From NCBI GenBank assembly GCA_001414485.1, contig LLEY01000217.1, forward strand, positions 1-64,000: a DNA stretch of 64,000 nucleotides, given 5' to 3'. This DNA is from Calycina herbarum (lineage: Eukaryota > Ascomycota > Leotiomycetes > Helotiales > Pezizellaceae). Made by a program: the position numbers and the translations under genes. Each line of letters opens with the position of its first letter. Position 1 is the first letter of the stretch. This document shows positions 1 to 12,635 of this stretch, piece after piece. The notes beneath the pieces are model-generated. The model saw nothing but the letters and a program-made list of their open reading frames with translations, searched no databases and was not told the origin of the DNA.

Positions 1-61
1 TTTCCCTACCTTTAAGATTTGACTTTTCGTCTTGGCTTGTCCGTCCCAGCCTGTTTTCAAA

Positions 62-1893
62 ATGTTGTCTTTGTTATCCCGGGTTCTTACTGTTGCTGGT
101 GTTTGTGTGGCTTCGCCTGCTCTTATACCCCAGAGGCAGGTGGCTGCTCCTGTTGTGACGGTCAAGAATGGGAGTTATGAGGGCGTTCGTAATGAGGTTT
201 ATAATCAGGATTTCTTCTTTGGGATTCCTTACGCGAAGGTGTATCCATCTCCATCTCACATTTTTATCTATTACTAACCTGCTTGTTTAGCCACCAGTTG
301 ACGCCCTCCGTTTCCGGGTTCCTAAAAGTTTGAATGAGACATGGACAGAGACTCGTTCAGCGACTGAGCAGAATTTACCCTTTTGTGTTGGGTATGGGGG
401 GGATAACGCCGGCCACGAAATGTCGGAGGATTGTCTTTATTTACAAGTTGTGAGACCTTCTAATATTGATCCTGCCACTCCTCTTCCTGTAGTGGTCTGG
501 ATTCACGGAGGTGGTCTGTTTATGGGTGGGAATAATGATCCGAGATATAATTCTAGTTTTATTGTTCAGAATAGCGTTGATTTGGGAACGCCTATGATTG
601 CTGTTGCTATCCAATATCGTCTTTCGGCATGGGGTTTCCTAGGTGGAGACGAGATTTTGAAGGAGGGGAGCACGAATCTTGGGTTTAGGGATCAGAGGTT
701 GGCGTTGCATTGGATTCAGGAGAATATTGGGGCTTTTGGGGGAGATCCGGAGGGAGTTACTATTTGGGGGGAGAGTGCTGGGGCTGCTAGTGTTGGGGCT
801 CAGTTGTTGGCTTATAATGGTATGTTCCCTTTTTCCGTTATCTGTGATAGGGGAAGTGGTTCTAATATTTATTTGTTTAGGACGAGATGATAAGCTTTTC
901 AAAGGAGCGATCGCTCAATCTGGCGGACCAACTGTTCGCTTCTTCGTCACAAACGGATTCCAAAGTTATAACAGCACCATCTATCAATCAGCCTACGACC
1001 TCGTAGTTTCTCGAGCAGGTTGTGAGGCTACATCCACAACTTCCTCGCTAGAATGTCTTCGAGCGTTACCATTCCAGGAATTGAACAACGCCATCAACAC
1101 CACAGCCACAAACCCTGGTCCCTTCCCCCACATGATAGATAACGACTTCATAGTAACAGAAGGATCAAGCCAACTCGATGCTGGAAACTTCGTCCCCGTT
1201 CCCCTTCTCATCGGTTCAAATTCCGATGAAGGATCTTCATTCGCTCCTCGAACACCACCATGTAACACAGAGGAAGATTTCCTAGCCATCCTGTATACAT
1301 CCGGGATTAATGGCTCAGCCGCAACTATACTCTCAGCTCTCTACTCTGATATTCCTGCGATCGGTATCCCTTCCCTCTCCACCGTTCCTTACGCCTCAAA
1401 CTCCACGGACTCGCAAACTCTAGGGACGGCGTATAGAAGACTGCGAGCCTACTTTGGTGATCTATCTATGCACGTCACACGACGAGCCTCAAACCACGCA
1501 TGGTCGCGAAACGGAGTGAAATCTTGGGCTTATAGATGGGATGTCACGACCTCCGCAGCAGGCGCCGGGAATGGAGCGGAGCATTTCCAGGAGGTGGCGT
1601 TTGTTTTTGATAATGTCAACGGATTGGGCTACGCGATCAATCCATTTTCGGGGTTAGATAGTGGGAAGATTGAGTTGGCTAAGGAGATGAGTGAGAGATG
1701 GGTTAGTTTTATTACGAAGGGTGAGCCGGCGGTTGAGGGGGTTGAGGAGTGGCCTGTTTATGATGTTAATGAGGGTGGGGTGGGGAGTGATATGGTTTTT
1801 GGGGGGAGTAAGGGGGTTGTTGAGGTGGATGGCTATCGGGTGGAGGCTATGGAGTGGATTTGGGAGAATGCTAAGGAGGTTTATGGGATCTAA
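62..1893 (+). CDS. Secreted type-B carboxylesterase/lipase
   Basis: Three exons (62-238, 291-819, 881-1893) join in frame into 572 residues, the usual size for carboxylesterase type B enzymes. Both introns have GT..AG ends and the first has an ACTAAC branch site. The N-terminus (MLSLLSRVLTVAGVCVASPA) is a signal peptide, so secretion is expected. Visible family motifs are IPYAKPPVDALRF, SEDCLYL, the oxyanion motif HGGGLFMGG, and the nucleophile elbow GESAG with Ser221. Glu352 (in GSNSDEGS) and His470 (in GAEHFQEV) would complete the catalytic triad. It hydrolyses carboxylic esters; the substrate cannot be told from sequence. The gene is cut off from the polyketide cluster by transposons and about 15 kb, so a role in that pathway is not supported. 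Only 61 bases of upstream sequence are in the window. Confidence 0.93.
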
Positions 1894-2252
1894 CATGTTG
1901 GACATGGGGATGAGGGTGGCAGAGGGAGGGGAAATGGGGGTTCTTTGTATATATTTATGGTTGAAGAAAATATGACTTGGTTCATTTGAAACGACTCGGT
2001 GGATTCCATTGTTTTCACGAGAACAAAAAGGTTTAGGAAGAACTTGGGAGTAGTAAGAGCAGTAAGCCTTATTCTTTGAACAGGTCAAAGTTGGAACGGG
2101 TCTCAACTCGACAAGATTTAAGAGAATTACAAAACTGACTTCCCTAATTCTTTTAGAAGCTCTCGGATAACATTCGTAACTTTAATTGTAATTGACTCAA
2201 AGGAAATAGAAATGGGATGTTGGGCGTTCACAGGGTAATTGATGGTCGCTTC
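1894..2252. other. Intergenic, esterase 3' side
   Basis: This is the downstream region of the esterase up to the target-site duplication of the hAT-like element. I see no coding sequence; short minus-strand open frames here mirror the G-rich end of the esterase. Confidence 0.6.
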
Positions 2253-4619
2253 CAGACTTGGGCACTGATACTATCGATAAAATATCGAGAGGGTCTCTGA
2301 CGATTATCGTATCGAGTAGAACTTAACTGATGATATATCGGATATATACGATATATCGATATATATCGAGTCATGTAATCCCCAAATAGTAAATCTGTGC
2401 CGATAGTCAATAGAATCTATAGGCTCGACTTTAAGCAAAGTCACATGCTTTTTATTACTATAATACTATAATATAAGTAAGTGCTCAGCTCTCTTAAAGT
2501 AATTAATCTAGATTTATAGATAACGTGGTATACTAGGACCTCGTGATTATCAGGACCTTGTGAATTTTTTCCCTACCCCACTACCTCTAACTTTAACACG
2601 CGTTTTCTTAACAACTACCTAATAGAATCTCAAACCTAAGAAGCTCGAATTATCCTAGCTATCGAAGCTATTCGATCATCTAAACGAATAAACCGTAGTA
2701 AAGCTGCGAAGCTATATAGAGTCCCTTATTCTATACTTACTAATAGAATAGCTGGTCGAACTACTCTTAGCGAACGCTGGCTAGTAAATTATAAAATAAC
2801 TATAATAGAAGAGGAGGTGATTATTCAAAATATACTTAATCTAGATATAAGAGGATTTACGCCCTAGCTAGGTAGTGTAGAAGATATAGCAAATTATATA
2901 CTCGAGTTATATAGAGGATAATATATTAGAAAGAACTAGGTATAACGATTTATATAACAACCTCTAGAACTAAAGACACGTTTTAATCGCGTTTACGATT
3001 TCTAAAGAGCCTTATACGAAGATCCTAAGCTAATTAGTACGTGGTTTTAACTAGTAGAGAATATATAGGCGAAATATAAGATCTAAGACTACGATTTCTA
3101 TAACTTTAATAAGACTGGTTTTATAATAGGTGTTATCTATACTAGAATAGTTATTACACGCGCTAATCGACGTAGCAGAGGCAAGGCTATCCAGCTAGGT
3201 AATCGGGAATAGGCTATAGCAATTGTTTATATTAATAGAGAGGGTTCAAGCATCCCTCTATTCTTAGTAGTTCAAGGGAAAAATCACCTTACTAGTTAGT
3301 ATACTAAGGGCGGTCTTCCTAACAACTAGGTTATTAAACCAACTAGTAATAGATAGACTAATAACAAGACAGGCTTAGAATAGCTAGAACACTTTAATAA
3401 GCATACTCGTAGTTATACAAAAGGGCTATATCGAATGTTAGTTCTAAATAGGTATAAGAGTTATAAATCAGTAGTTTTCTAAGAGTATTATAAGTTATAT
3501 AATATTATTACTCTTTACCTACCTCCTTATTCGTCTTATCTAACCTAGCTACTCGATATTAGGTGTTTTAGTATTCTTAAACATATATATAAGCGTTAAA
3601 TCGAGACCTTTATTAAGGCTTATATAAACTATATTACTAAGGTCGAGTTCTTTCTTACGTTTTATATAGCCTATAACCAGTTAATAATAACCTAAAACGC
3701 TAAAGCTAGGTTCTATAGAGCTAGTCTAGTACCTCTAGAACCACTAGACTATGATCTCAAAGCTTAATATTAAGTTACAGACTCCTATACCTACCGGACC
3801 CCCCTCTACCAACGCTACCCCTTAGGTCTCCTAGACTCCTCGTAACCCTTCTAAAGCTCTTTTATAATCAACTCTTATTAAGGATCGTATTACTCGTTAC
3901 TAAGGAAGCTCGCTAACACCTATTTTCTAGACAATCGCTTCGTTAATAAAAGGTATAGAGCGATTAGCCTATAAGGTAACCCTCTTATTAGCCGAGGTCT
4001 GTACACTTCGAACAGCAAATAAAGCCCTTAGTAAACGCTAGAGGGCTAAAAATACCCGTGTCTAAGAAGGAGGTACACTTACTATAGAGGATATATAGGA
4101 CGGATTAGCCTAGAAGAATACAGAGGAGCAGGTTCGACGTAATAAGCGCTCTAGGGAGGGTAGAGAAGATGAAGGATAAACGACTTAGCAACGTTATAGC
4201 ACTTATAGAAAAACTGGTTATAATACACGGACGTGTCAAGAAGTTGTAGATATATCTAGTTTATTAGATTCCGAGTAGTTTTAATTAATTTAATATGTTA
4301 TAGTAGTTTTATTATATTTTAAAGTAGTGGGGTAGGAAAAAATTCACAAGGTCCTGATAATCACGAGGTCCTGGTATACCACGTTATAGCATTTATATAA
4401 AAGAAAATTAGCTTTTAGAAAAAAAGAGTAAATTATATCATGTGATTTCTATTTACTATATAGAGCCCCTAGCTTGAAAAAGCTGATATATATTGATAAT
4501 CGTCTCTTTTTTACTGACGATATATCGCGCTAATCGTATCAGAGCAAAAAAGTATCGATTAATATCGACAGCCGATTATCGATAATTTATCGATATAAAA
4601 GTATCGGTGCCTAAGTCTG
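2253..4619. mobile_element. hAT-like non-autonomous element, split by a nested Fot1/pogo
   Basis: The ends are about 20-bp inverted repeats with two mismatches, beginning CAGACTT. They are flanked by a perfect 8-bp target duplication, GTCGCTTC (2245-2252 and 4620-4627). CAG ends with an 8-bp duplication are the hallmark of the hAT superfamily. Without the nested transposon it is about 519 bp, with no coding capacity, and is rich in ATCGAT/TATCGATA tracts, so it looks like a hAT MITE. Confidence 0.85.
2531..4376 (+). mobile_element. Fot1/pogo-type Tc1-mariner transposon, RIP-inactivated
   Basis: This 1,846-bp element has 53-54 bp inverted terminal repeats starting TAC(T/C)AGGACCTCGTG, with one mismatch and one indel. 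It is flanked by TA (2529-2530, 4377-4378), as expected for a pogo/Fot1 element. The plus strand still reads as a degraded transposase from about 2.6 to 3.8 kb, with an N-terminal helix-turn-helix/CENPB region (for example YRVPYSTLTNRIAGR near 2.72 kb) and a DDE_1 catalytic domain. Numerous TAA/TAG codons stand where CAA/CAG would be expected, and there are reading breaks. The catalytic NFDETGF motif near 3.1 kb now reads NFNKTGF, two G-to-A changes that remove the acidic residues. RIP explains this pattern; the copy is certainly dead. Confidence 0.9.
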
Positions 4620-5345
4620 GTCGCTTCTCTTGCATCAGTTCTTTTGCAAGTTCTTGCAATTTCGTTTTAGAGTATATTAATCAGGGTTCGGGTTTTATGG
4701 AGAAGGTTGTGAGGTAGCAATCAATCTTCGACCTTGATATTCTCCCAAGACTATGGACGTGTATTTAGCTAAGAAACTTACAAAATTGAGAAGAAAATAG
4801 AGGGTGTACTGTGCCCTAGAAAAAAGCCAGGATTTCTTACCTTGGGAAAATTATTTATACAGTAACTAACTCGGAGACATCTACGTCTCGTATTATCAAC
4901 ACTGTTCTCTACGCCGTATCGTTTTGACAATTTGGCTAACTTCGATATAGAAGTTCTTACGATAGACAAGAAAAGCGGCAGTAAACACTTCAAGCTCGTA
5001 CCTGTCGTTTTAACTTCTTCGTGTAATTGGAGTATATTGTGCAAAACCCTTAGAACACTTTAAATTATTAACCTAGAACAATCAGCTTTATCAGGATACT
5101 TGAGGGTACTTCAAGCGTGAATCAATATCCCCGGCCGAGTGGCACGGAAACAATTCAAGCAAAGTTATGTCGAGTGGTGGAAGAGTGAGGTATGTATTCT
5201 CTAAACTTTTATACACGCGAATTTGTTTGTGAAAATCGGTCTAAGTTCCGATATCAAGTGACTCTTCATCACTTGTAATCTCCCCCTCCCTAAAAAAACA
5301 TGCCCCAAAAAATCCCAAAGAGGAATAGAAGAACATAATTATACA
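4620..5345. other. Intergenic with a possible repeat remnant
   Basis: No gene is supported. An 88-codon minus-strand frame at 4778-5044 has no start context or recognisable features. The stretch from about 4973 (AAGCGGCAGTAAA) resembles one end of the MITE near 34.3 kb, including a similar TATTAACCTA stretch about 90 bases on, and is probably a diverged fragment of the same family. Confidence 0.4.
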
Positions 5346-5417
5346 TAGCAATGCTCGGTTTCGATCCGAGGTCCTCCGGGTTATGAGCCCGGCGAGCTTC
5401 CACTGCGCCACATTGCT
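5346..5417 (-). tRNA. Initiator tRNA-Met (anticodon CAU)
   Basis: The minus strand folds as a 72-nt tRNA. The acceptor stem is AGCAATG/CATTGCT with discriminator A. The anticodon loop is CTCATAA (CAU) on a CCGGG/CCCGG stem, and the T arm is CTCGG-ATCGAAA-CCGAG. The A1:U72 pair, the run of three G:C pairs next to the anticodon loop, and the AUCGAAAC T-loop instead of TTCGA mark the eukaryotic initiator rather than the elongator. There is no intron. One oddity: the D stem reads GCGC against GCTC, so one pair is a C-U mismatch where fungal initiators usually have GCGC. Confidence 0.9.
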
Positions 5418-6106
5418 TTTTCTTACTGTTAGGTGTCAACTTTTTCTCTATTTGGAGTTATAAAGAAAGGACGAAGAAAACTCCAGTTAAAGTGAGAGGG
5501 CCCGGCCGAGGTGGTACCGTTTGGGTGGTTATTTGGTGACTCATTATGGATGGAAGAGATGGTGTAACTTGGTGGAAGAATGGTTGGTGCTTAGTGAGTC
5601 ACAAAATGAAAGATATGGATTTGAAATTCATCTATCAAATAAGGTGAAATGATCCGATATAAGAACAAATAGTACCATCTTGCTCATGCCCAATCATTTT
5701 AAGCCTTTGTATTAATTCCACCTATGTACCCCTTCTTCCACCTAATTTATTGAGAATTTTCAGAGAGATCCAAAGCCAATCAGAGAGTGGACATTCAAAA
5801 TTTGAAGTGAGCAGCACTTTTGTTGTAGAATTCGCGGCGATGGAAGTATTGAGTGAGGACAAGGAGGATTGAGGTGGTTGAGAATATATGGAACAGTTAA
5901 GCTGGTCGACTAAATCATAATACCGAGCACAAGACTTCACAGTTGACTGAAAAAGAAACAGAGCACAGGCGTTTATTTGACTCTGAAAAGCAACTTTGTT
6001 CGGTAAGCTTGACAATAACCACCCACCCATAAGTTGCCTAATTCTAATCTAGCATCCATCTACCCAATACAACCCGAGAGAGAAAAAACGCCACGCAGTA
6101 TCCTTT
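5418..6106. other. Intergenic, 3' side of the transcription factor gene
   Basis: I see no convincing gene. A 102-codon minus-strand frame at 5722-6030 has no recognisable domain and lies just downstream of the regulator gene, so it is more likely its 3' untranslated region. Confidence 0.4.
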
Positions 6107-8843
6107 CTACCTCTCTTCCCATCGTTCTGCCAACGCCAAAAGTTTCCGTCTAATCCCCTTGATAAATTTGGATCTCTGATCCGCCCCAAGAAACTTCGTA
6201 CAATGCGCCAAAATCATACCCGGAACCTCCAAACTGACAGCGCCCCCATTGGTTTCTGAGAACACGGGTGTCCCCTCCGAATTCTTGACATAAGAAGCAA
6301 CAAGAGGATGCTCTGCAGAAAGACTATCCAAAACAACGACCTGCTCATGCGGTTTCTTCGCATATTCATTCTGCGTATCAACATCCGAACAAGACATACT
6401 ATTCGCCCAAGCAATCAACGCAACCCTATACACAGCACCCGCCCACCAAGCCGGCCGTATTCCCTCAGACATAGAACGTATAATGCGAAGTATCTGTCCA
6501 CAATGGAAATAGATATTCCTCGTATCCTCGAAATGATGAGGTTGTTTCCATCGAGAAGGCTGCTTGATGGATTCTTCGCCCCTAGCCATCCTTTCCACCT
6601 CGGGGAAGGAAACGAGTGTGTTGAGAACTATGAGGTGATAGAGCACCATCGTTGCGTTGATGGTGGGTGTGCTTTCTCCTTTGAAGACAGATTGCGAAAG
6701 GGAATACCATTTTTGCAAGAGGTCGCGAGCTTCGTCTAATCGCACGCTTACCAGAACCATGCTGGTGTAACGGACTGCTTTGAAGGACTTCTCGCTGCTG
6801 CTGTTTCCGTGTATTCCGGCAATGCTGAGACGCACCTGGCTGACCAGACTTTGGAGGTGGCAAAGGAGTAAGCGCAGGACGGTGGGAGTGAGATCCGTAA
6901 GAGATGTGGGGTTTTCGGTTTCTCGGAAGCGGACGATATATTCGTTCAGGGAAGGAGGGAACGCGTTTCCGCTTTGCAGGAGAGAATGTGTCCAGTCTTT
7001 CGCCGAGGTGGCGCGCCAGGTTGTGGAGGGACTGGGGACGGCGGTGTTGAGGGTTGTGAGTGAGGCGAAGAGAGTGGAGGGGGAGTCTTGGAATAGACAC
7101 ATCTCTTGGTCGAGAAGGACCCATGAGTAAACCATTCTATTTGGATTAGTGATATTCGTTGCGGTAAACTCGGAAGTAAATCACCTGTTGATTGATTCTT
7201 GTTCCTTCCATCGCTGCCAGCTGTAATTCAGCTCTGTAGCCGAGCCGAGGGTTGAGATGTGGAACTCGCGTCGCTCAAGGAACTTTTCTTTGGATAGCAT
7301 CTGATGATCTTGTTAGATACTTCGTAACGTAAAGATGATAGAGTGGTACTTGCCTCCAAATACATTGCCTTTTGATAAATTGCCATCTGCAAAACAGTCA
7401 GTCCTAGCACGCAAAAGGCGAAAAGGGCGAACTTACATCCATCTGCCACTTATCCCCACTCCATGCTGCCACAATAATAAAAAGCAAAGCGCACTGTAGT
7501 AACTCTGGGTTTGAGACAAGCTTAATGTCTTCTTCAAGCAGATAAGACAACGAAATTCTCCCAATTTCAATGAGACCGTGCGCGATTTGGTAGGTATCCC
7601 CAGCACCACTCGTCATTGCCCCAGCAGCCAACATGAAAAGTAACTTCAAACTCGAGATAACAGCGTTATTCCCACCCTCCATTAACTTATTAGTCTTCAA
7701 TGAAGCAGCCGATAAAAACGGATAATAAGGTTCGTAACAGCTTAAACAAGCCCTCAAAAGTGATTCCAAAACATGGGGAAGTGGAAGAATTAGGAAAAAT
7801 GGAGCGGTGGTGTCGATCATGGAAGACATACTCTCTTGTTTCGTGTTTCGAAGCCCATGGATCGTTTGCGCTCGGTTGGAAAAGCCTTGCATGATAGCTA
7901 TAAGCTTGTCTCTCGTCCCTGCGAGAAGTGGTTCGATTGCAACGTGATGGTGGTCTGTCAAACGGCTTTCGTCTAAAGATAGGTTTTGGGTGTTGAGTGC
8001 TGCGTAAAGACTTTCCAAATGGCTTTTGGCAGTCGTTGCGCATGCCGATGTGGGGACAATTCGGTTGCAACGAAAGAGAGGCCATCCTTCAAGTGCCGGG
8101 AATGGTCCATCTGCCGAGTCTGGAGAGACTGGAGTTGGCAGCGTCGGTGTAAAATCCATCGGTGGAAAGTAGGTTTCGGGTGGCAAGTTAAAGGTACCTA
8201 TTTCTGGGGATAAAGCATATGATGAGTGTGTGGTTGATGGAGGTATTGAGATATCAATGGTGTCATTCAGCTGATGGTTTGCGGAGAAATCGTGGTTTAA
8301 ATTGAGATAGTCCTGTAGCAGGAAATTGTCCAAGGAGAGACTGGGATCAAGTTCGTGTTTGCTGATGTCGTGAATATAGTTCATCTCATCATGGTCTTTT
8401 CCAGGGAGGTAACTTTCGATATAAGGTCCATTGTTGAAGTCAAGTTGGAAGCAACCAGTTCCGTCGTCCATAAGTTTGTCGACATTATTCAACTTGGGCT
8501 TTTTATCGGTACCCTTTTTGGCATCCGAAGAGACCGAGTCTCCTGCTTTCGAGCTCGAAGCACTGTTCTTTGTGTGTTGTTTGTTTCGCAAGTTACCACT
8601 AGACCGGCCAGGCCCTCTCTGAGTTAATCGCGTTCGGCATTCGATTTTTCTCCTAACACATCGGGCGCATGGAAACTGCAATTCACAAGGTATATTAGCC
8701 GGCCCACTTCTTAAATCGACTCCGTGCCTTGAACATACCTTTTTCTCGCATTTTGCTTTTGCCTTTGCACAGTCGAGGCAGGCCAGATAACCCTCTGTCG
8801 AGGATGCCTCGTCACCACGAGGAGGAGTGATACACAGAGACAT
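6107..8843 (-). CDS. Zn(II)2Cys6 transcription factor
   Basis: Five exons on the minus strand (8843-8739, 8675-7437, 7386-7354, 7300-7185, 7136-6107) join in frame to 840 residues. The DNA-binding cluster CLDCAKAKAKCEKKFPCARC, then VRRKIEC, has the C-x2-C-x6-C-x5-C-x2-C-x6-C spacing. It is complete only when the 63-nt intron at 8676-8738 is removed. The C-terminal half holds a fungal transcription-factor regulatory region with the signature YSWQRWKEQESINR followed by LLDQEMCLF. The third intron (7301-7353) has a non-canonical GC-AG boundary (GCAAGT donor, TCTAAC branch). The protein should be a nuclear regulator. It lies about 8 kb from the cupin gene and is the only DNA-binding regulator in the window, so it is a candidate activator of the polyketide cluster. 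That link is inference. Confidence 0.92.
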
Positions 8844-11800
8844 GATACCGAGTACAGTGCGTTGGATTTCTCCGAAAAGTGCGAGATCCGGAAATTACGA
8901 GTCCTATGGCATGAAAAGAACACTCCGGGTTCCACGTGCGGTTCTATAACCTTTTCACGGCCGTTTCATAGCCAGGATAAAGTATTCAACACAAAGTAAC
9001 TCAGACTGAACAGTGGTATTACAAATATTACCCTCTGGCTTGCCGGCTTTCTATTTGTGGGCGAGAGGCGTTTGAGGCGTGGGGTGCGAATCGTCTACTG
9101 GATTGTTATCGATCCTCTTCAGAATCAAGACTTATCAGGAATAAGCCGGCTGAGGGCGTAGGCTCACCAAAGGGCGTAAGCACACTTGAGCCAGCATCTA
9201 CTTTGTTGGTATCAGCTAGGCTAGCGATCTTGTGCGTATTTAAACAATGTGGATGGTGGGTGGCACAAGGTGTCTCCATGTTCTAGGAGGCATGTGGAGT
9301 TCCGAGGAAGATGATCCACCTATGCTATTGAACAGAAGAGGCTCTTGACTTCCCCACTTAATTTCACTGCCTGGAGAACGCCTGTAGCAGCGGTATACAA
9401 GCTGACTAGATAGTAGCTGAAGAGTGCCACGTTCTTACCCGTCTAGACAGCCCTAAAGACTGGGATTTATATTGTTGCCCAGCTCACCTGCCCCTTGTAT
9501 AGACCGGTTCATTCTAAATCTTGCTCATTTCTCGTAATAAGTAACCTATGGACCATTTTCTTGACCGTAGATTGACATATACGAAGGTACGCAAGCCCCC
9601 ATTAAATCCAAACCTGACGACATATTTAAGCGGGGATCCCTACGTACTAGTAATTCGATGAACTGCCATATATCATTGGACAAATATAAGCGACTCCCTC
9701 AGCTTACCTGTGGGGGAGATATGGCTGGAGGATTGGTCGAATTGAACCTAGGCACCAGTGTGGTTGGCAAGACGCCTCCACAAGCATTTCCGAATTGCTC
9801 ATGAATGTCATAAGTTCTCAGTTAACGTGGTAGGCACGGTAACAACAATGTAACCTATCTTTCGCGGGTCGGGAGACTGTACATTTCGGCACAGTCCCGA
9901 CACTTAGCATAAATCGATCTCTGGAAATTCTGATTGGAACTTGGCGAATCATGGCAATCCTTTGAACTGTAGACCTGGAGAATAAGGGACCCGGCTCCCA
10001 CATGGCGAAGTAGGAATACGTGCGAGGCGTGTCACTGGCTTACACCAAGAATAAGCTACAAGACGGGTACCTATTATTTGGCGCAGCCGACAGCCCGCCG
10101 TCGTGTTCTTGGAATTCATATGGGCTGCTAGCGTCATGTGGGAAGCAGCAAGCTACATCTTCGTGATATGTAGTCGAGCCTTCGAGGATCGTCTCTGCCA
10201 CTCAGCATCTTCAAACGCCCAAAATCGCAACGTCCAATAGAAGGCAGGCAAGCCGTAAATCCTAATCTGTGTGGTATTCAACGGGCAGAGGGCGGGGGGA
10301 GCCGAGCCTCAACGGGACGTTGGTAACCGAATCCCACCAGTAAACTTTGGAAGAATCCTCTGTCAACGTGAATTTTGGCTCAAAAGGGGTATCATAAAGC
10401 TTGGCTCTGGCTTAGTGTGTACCCTGACATGCTTATGGGACAAGTTGGAACGGGAGAAAAATGTCGTGCAGAAGCCGCCTCCTAAGAAAATTGCGAGTGA
10501 GCTGACAGTTGTAAAAGCCCCGAAAGGAAGTTCTACACACAACGAACGACGTATCTTGTTTCAAATCCTTGGGAAATCTGACAACAACGTGGCAGTAGCG
10601 AAATAATTGACGTGCAGTCGCCTCGTTCGAACTTCACAACCAAGCTTACTCTGGCAAAATCCCCGTGCTTGGGGCCGTAGGGTCCCCTTTGTCGGCTCTC
10701 GAACAAGCGAACGCCAGAGTCTGAGACTTTATATAAAGTTGAAAAAGACGCAATTTTCATTCTTGAACGATTAACCCTTTCACAATGCTGCAATATTCTG
10801 CAAAGAGCCGATAAGCTGAGAGAAACGAGATGATTGATGCATACAGTGGATGCAAGCAAGGTTGTGCTACGGGGCCGGGTTGAGGGATAGTCTGACATGG
10901 TGGCTGTCAGCCCTCGCAAGCCAGCAAGTAAAACCTCACCGGCAAGGCATCCGAATCGCAATATGTGCGAATTATAATTTGGTTGGCATCCAAACACACG
11001 TGAGTTTATAGGTGGGTAAATCGGCGGTCTGCAAACTCTCGGTCTCGTTCTTCAACAGGTGCGACTGGGTAAGCCACATACATCCTTCTCGTATAACCGA
11101 AAGACGAAATAGGACGTGGTGGAGCGGCCAAGACGAGAGAGATCCCTAATGTGGTTTGTGTGTGATTCCATTGTCTGCTTCATGCAATGCCTCTTGTATA
11201 TACTTACGTAGGTTGGGAAAAGTGTGCTTACTATTGACTTGACATTACCTGGGCCGATGCGATTCGCGGAGCGAATAACGGAGGCGTGTTACGATCGGCA
11301 CACAGCATCTCCGTAAATGGAAGAAAATAAATGATGACCGGAACGGGACGGGCGATTGGAGTCCCTTGAGATTCCCTCTCTCACTTCTCGTCGGAAGCTT
11401 GGGTTGGATGTGCGCGAAGTAAGTACGAGGTTACAGGTATACACCCGACCTCTCGGCGTGGCACAATAACTGGCTTGGTGCTAGGTTGCTTCGTCTCGTA
11501 CTACAGCCAATGTTCGGAGGATAAGACGAACGGCCTGTGTGATAGCCCGACTCTGTTCTGGGCTATCTTGGCCAGTGAGAAGCGACGATAATTCTCAGAT
11601 TTTTGACTCTCGACCTGACGTCGAGTCTCCGATCATCGATCATTGGCCGTCCGAGATGGCCTTAAGAACGTGTGGTAAGATCACCCTTTCCACTCAACTT
11701 GGGGTAACCTAGTTCATCGTATAGGTACAGCGCAAAGATAGGTCCTCCGTATAGGTATGAGTACTCCAGATACTGTAGCTTCTGTACTGTAATGTAGCCG

Positions 11801-12635
11801 GGACTCGGGAAGAAGATGGAATAAGGTTGAATCGATTGAGATGTGCCGCTTATCTGGTCCTTAGTCAGGCGGGAGATCAGCCAGCCACCATCTTCGTCCT
11901 TCTTTACCCCCTTTGACGCCATGGGGAAGTTGGCGGGGTTGTTGATGTGATGGATGGAGGATCATGGTGGAGGACGGAGAGAGGAGCCTAGGTGTGGTAT
12001 CTGACGGATGTGAAGGCACCATCAGATCTTTTTCTCCGATCAGCACCCGCTCAAAAATGGCACAGGGGCATGAGGCAGTAAGGCAACAATAGCCGTTGTT
12101 GTGGAAAGGTAGAAAGCGCTAGTATGTCCCATTTGCCGTAACCTATCGGTAGTTGCTACAAGTTCAAGGCAAGTGCTACTTAGGTAGCTATCTCATCTCC
12201 CCCTTGGTCACGTTTCGGTGTTTGTTCGGCAAATTCCCCCTTTTTTGGAATCGGCCTATTGTTGCGACGACCCTCCGCTCCAACTCCGCTCATCGTCTTC
12301 AACTCTCCAACTCTCTTGCGTCTCTTCGGACAATAAAACGCCCCGGATAACTGAACCAACCTATCCGACTCAGCCTATCTCATATACCAGAGGCACTTGG
12401 CGAGTGATTTTTTTCAGTTATGTCTGCTTTATCTAGGGTGCAAGTGCTCCCTCGCACGACTCGCCCCTTTCCATCATATCTTTCCATGTCTACCTAGAAA
12501 GTCGATTTGAAATCCACTGTCTTTCATCTTTCGTCACTCATCTCACGTCTCACGTCTTTCTTGTGGCTTGTCATCTATCTAGCCTTCTAGGGCGACGATA
12601 CTCGTCAACCTGTGTGTACTTCGTATTCCCCGGCC
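8844..12635. other. Long gene-poor interval between regulator and transporter
   Basis: About 3.8 kb without a supportable gene. Base composition is ordinary (many CpA and TpG), unlike the RIP-mutated repeats, so it is not an obvious transposon relic. Open frames of 154 codons (10533-10997, minus), 111 codons (10271-10606, plus) and 86 codons (11662-11922, minus) show no domain, signal peptide or intron structure that I recognise. The outer parts must hold the promoters of the two divergently transcribed neighbours. The leader just upstream of the transporter (12440-12600) is pyrimidine-rich. Confidence 0.5.

Noticed and set aside
4778..5044. An 88-codon minus-strand frame next to the tRNA
   Set aside because: No domain, and part of it overlaps a segment resembling the MITE near 34.3 kb.
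5722..6030. A 102-codon minus-strand frame downstream of the regulator
   Set aside because: No family, and it is too close to the regulator's 3' end. I could not find splice sites joining it to a neighbour.
10533..10997. A 154-codon minus-strand frame between regulator and transporter
   Set aside because: No domain, signal peptide, intron structure or coding bias that I can see; a chance open frame in GC-balanced DNA.
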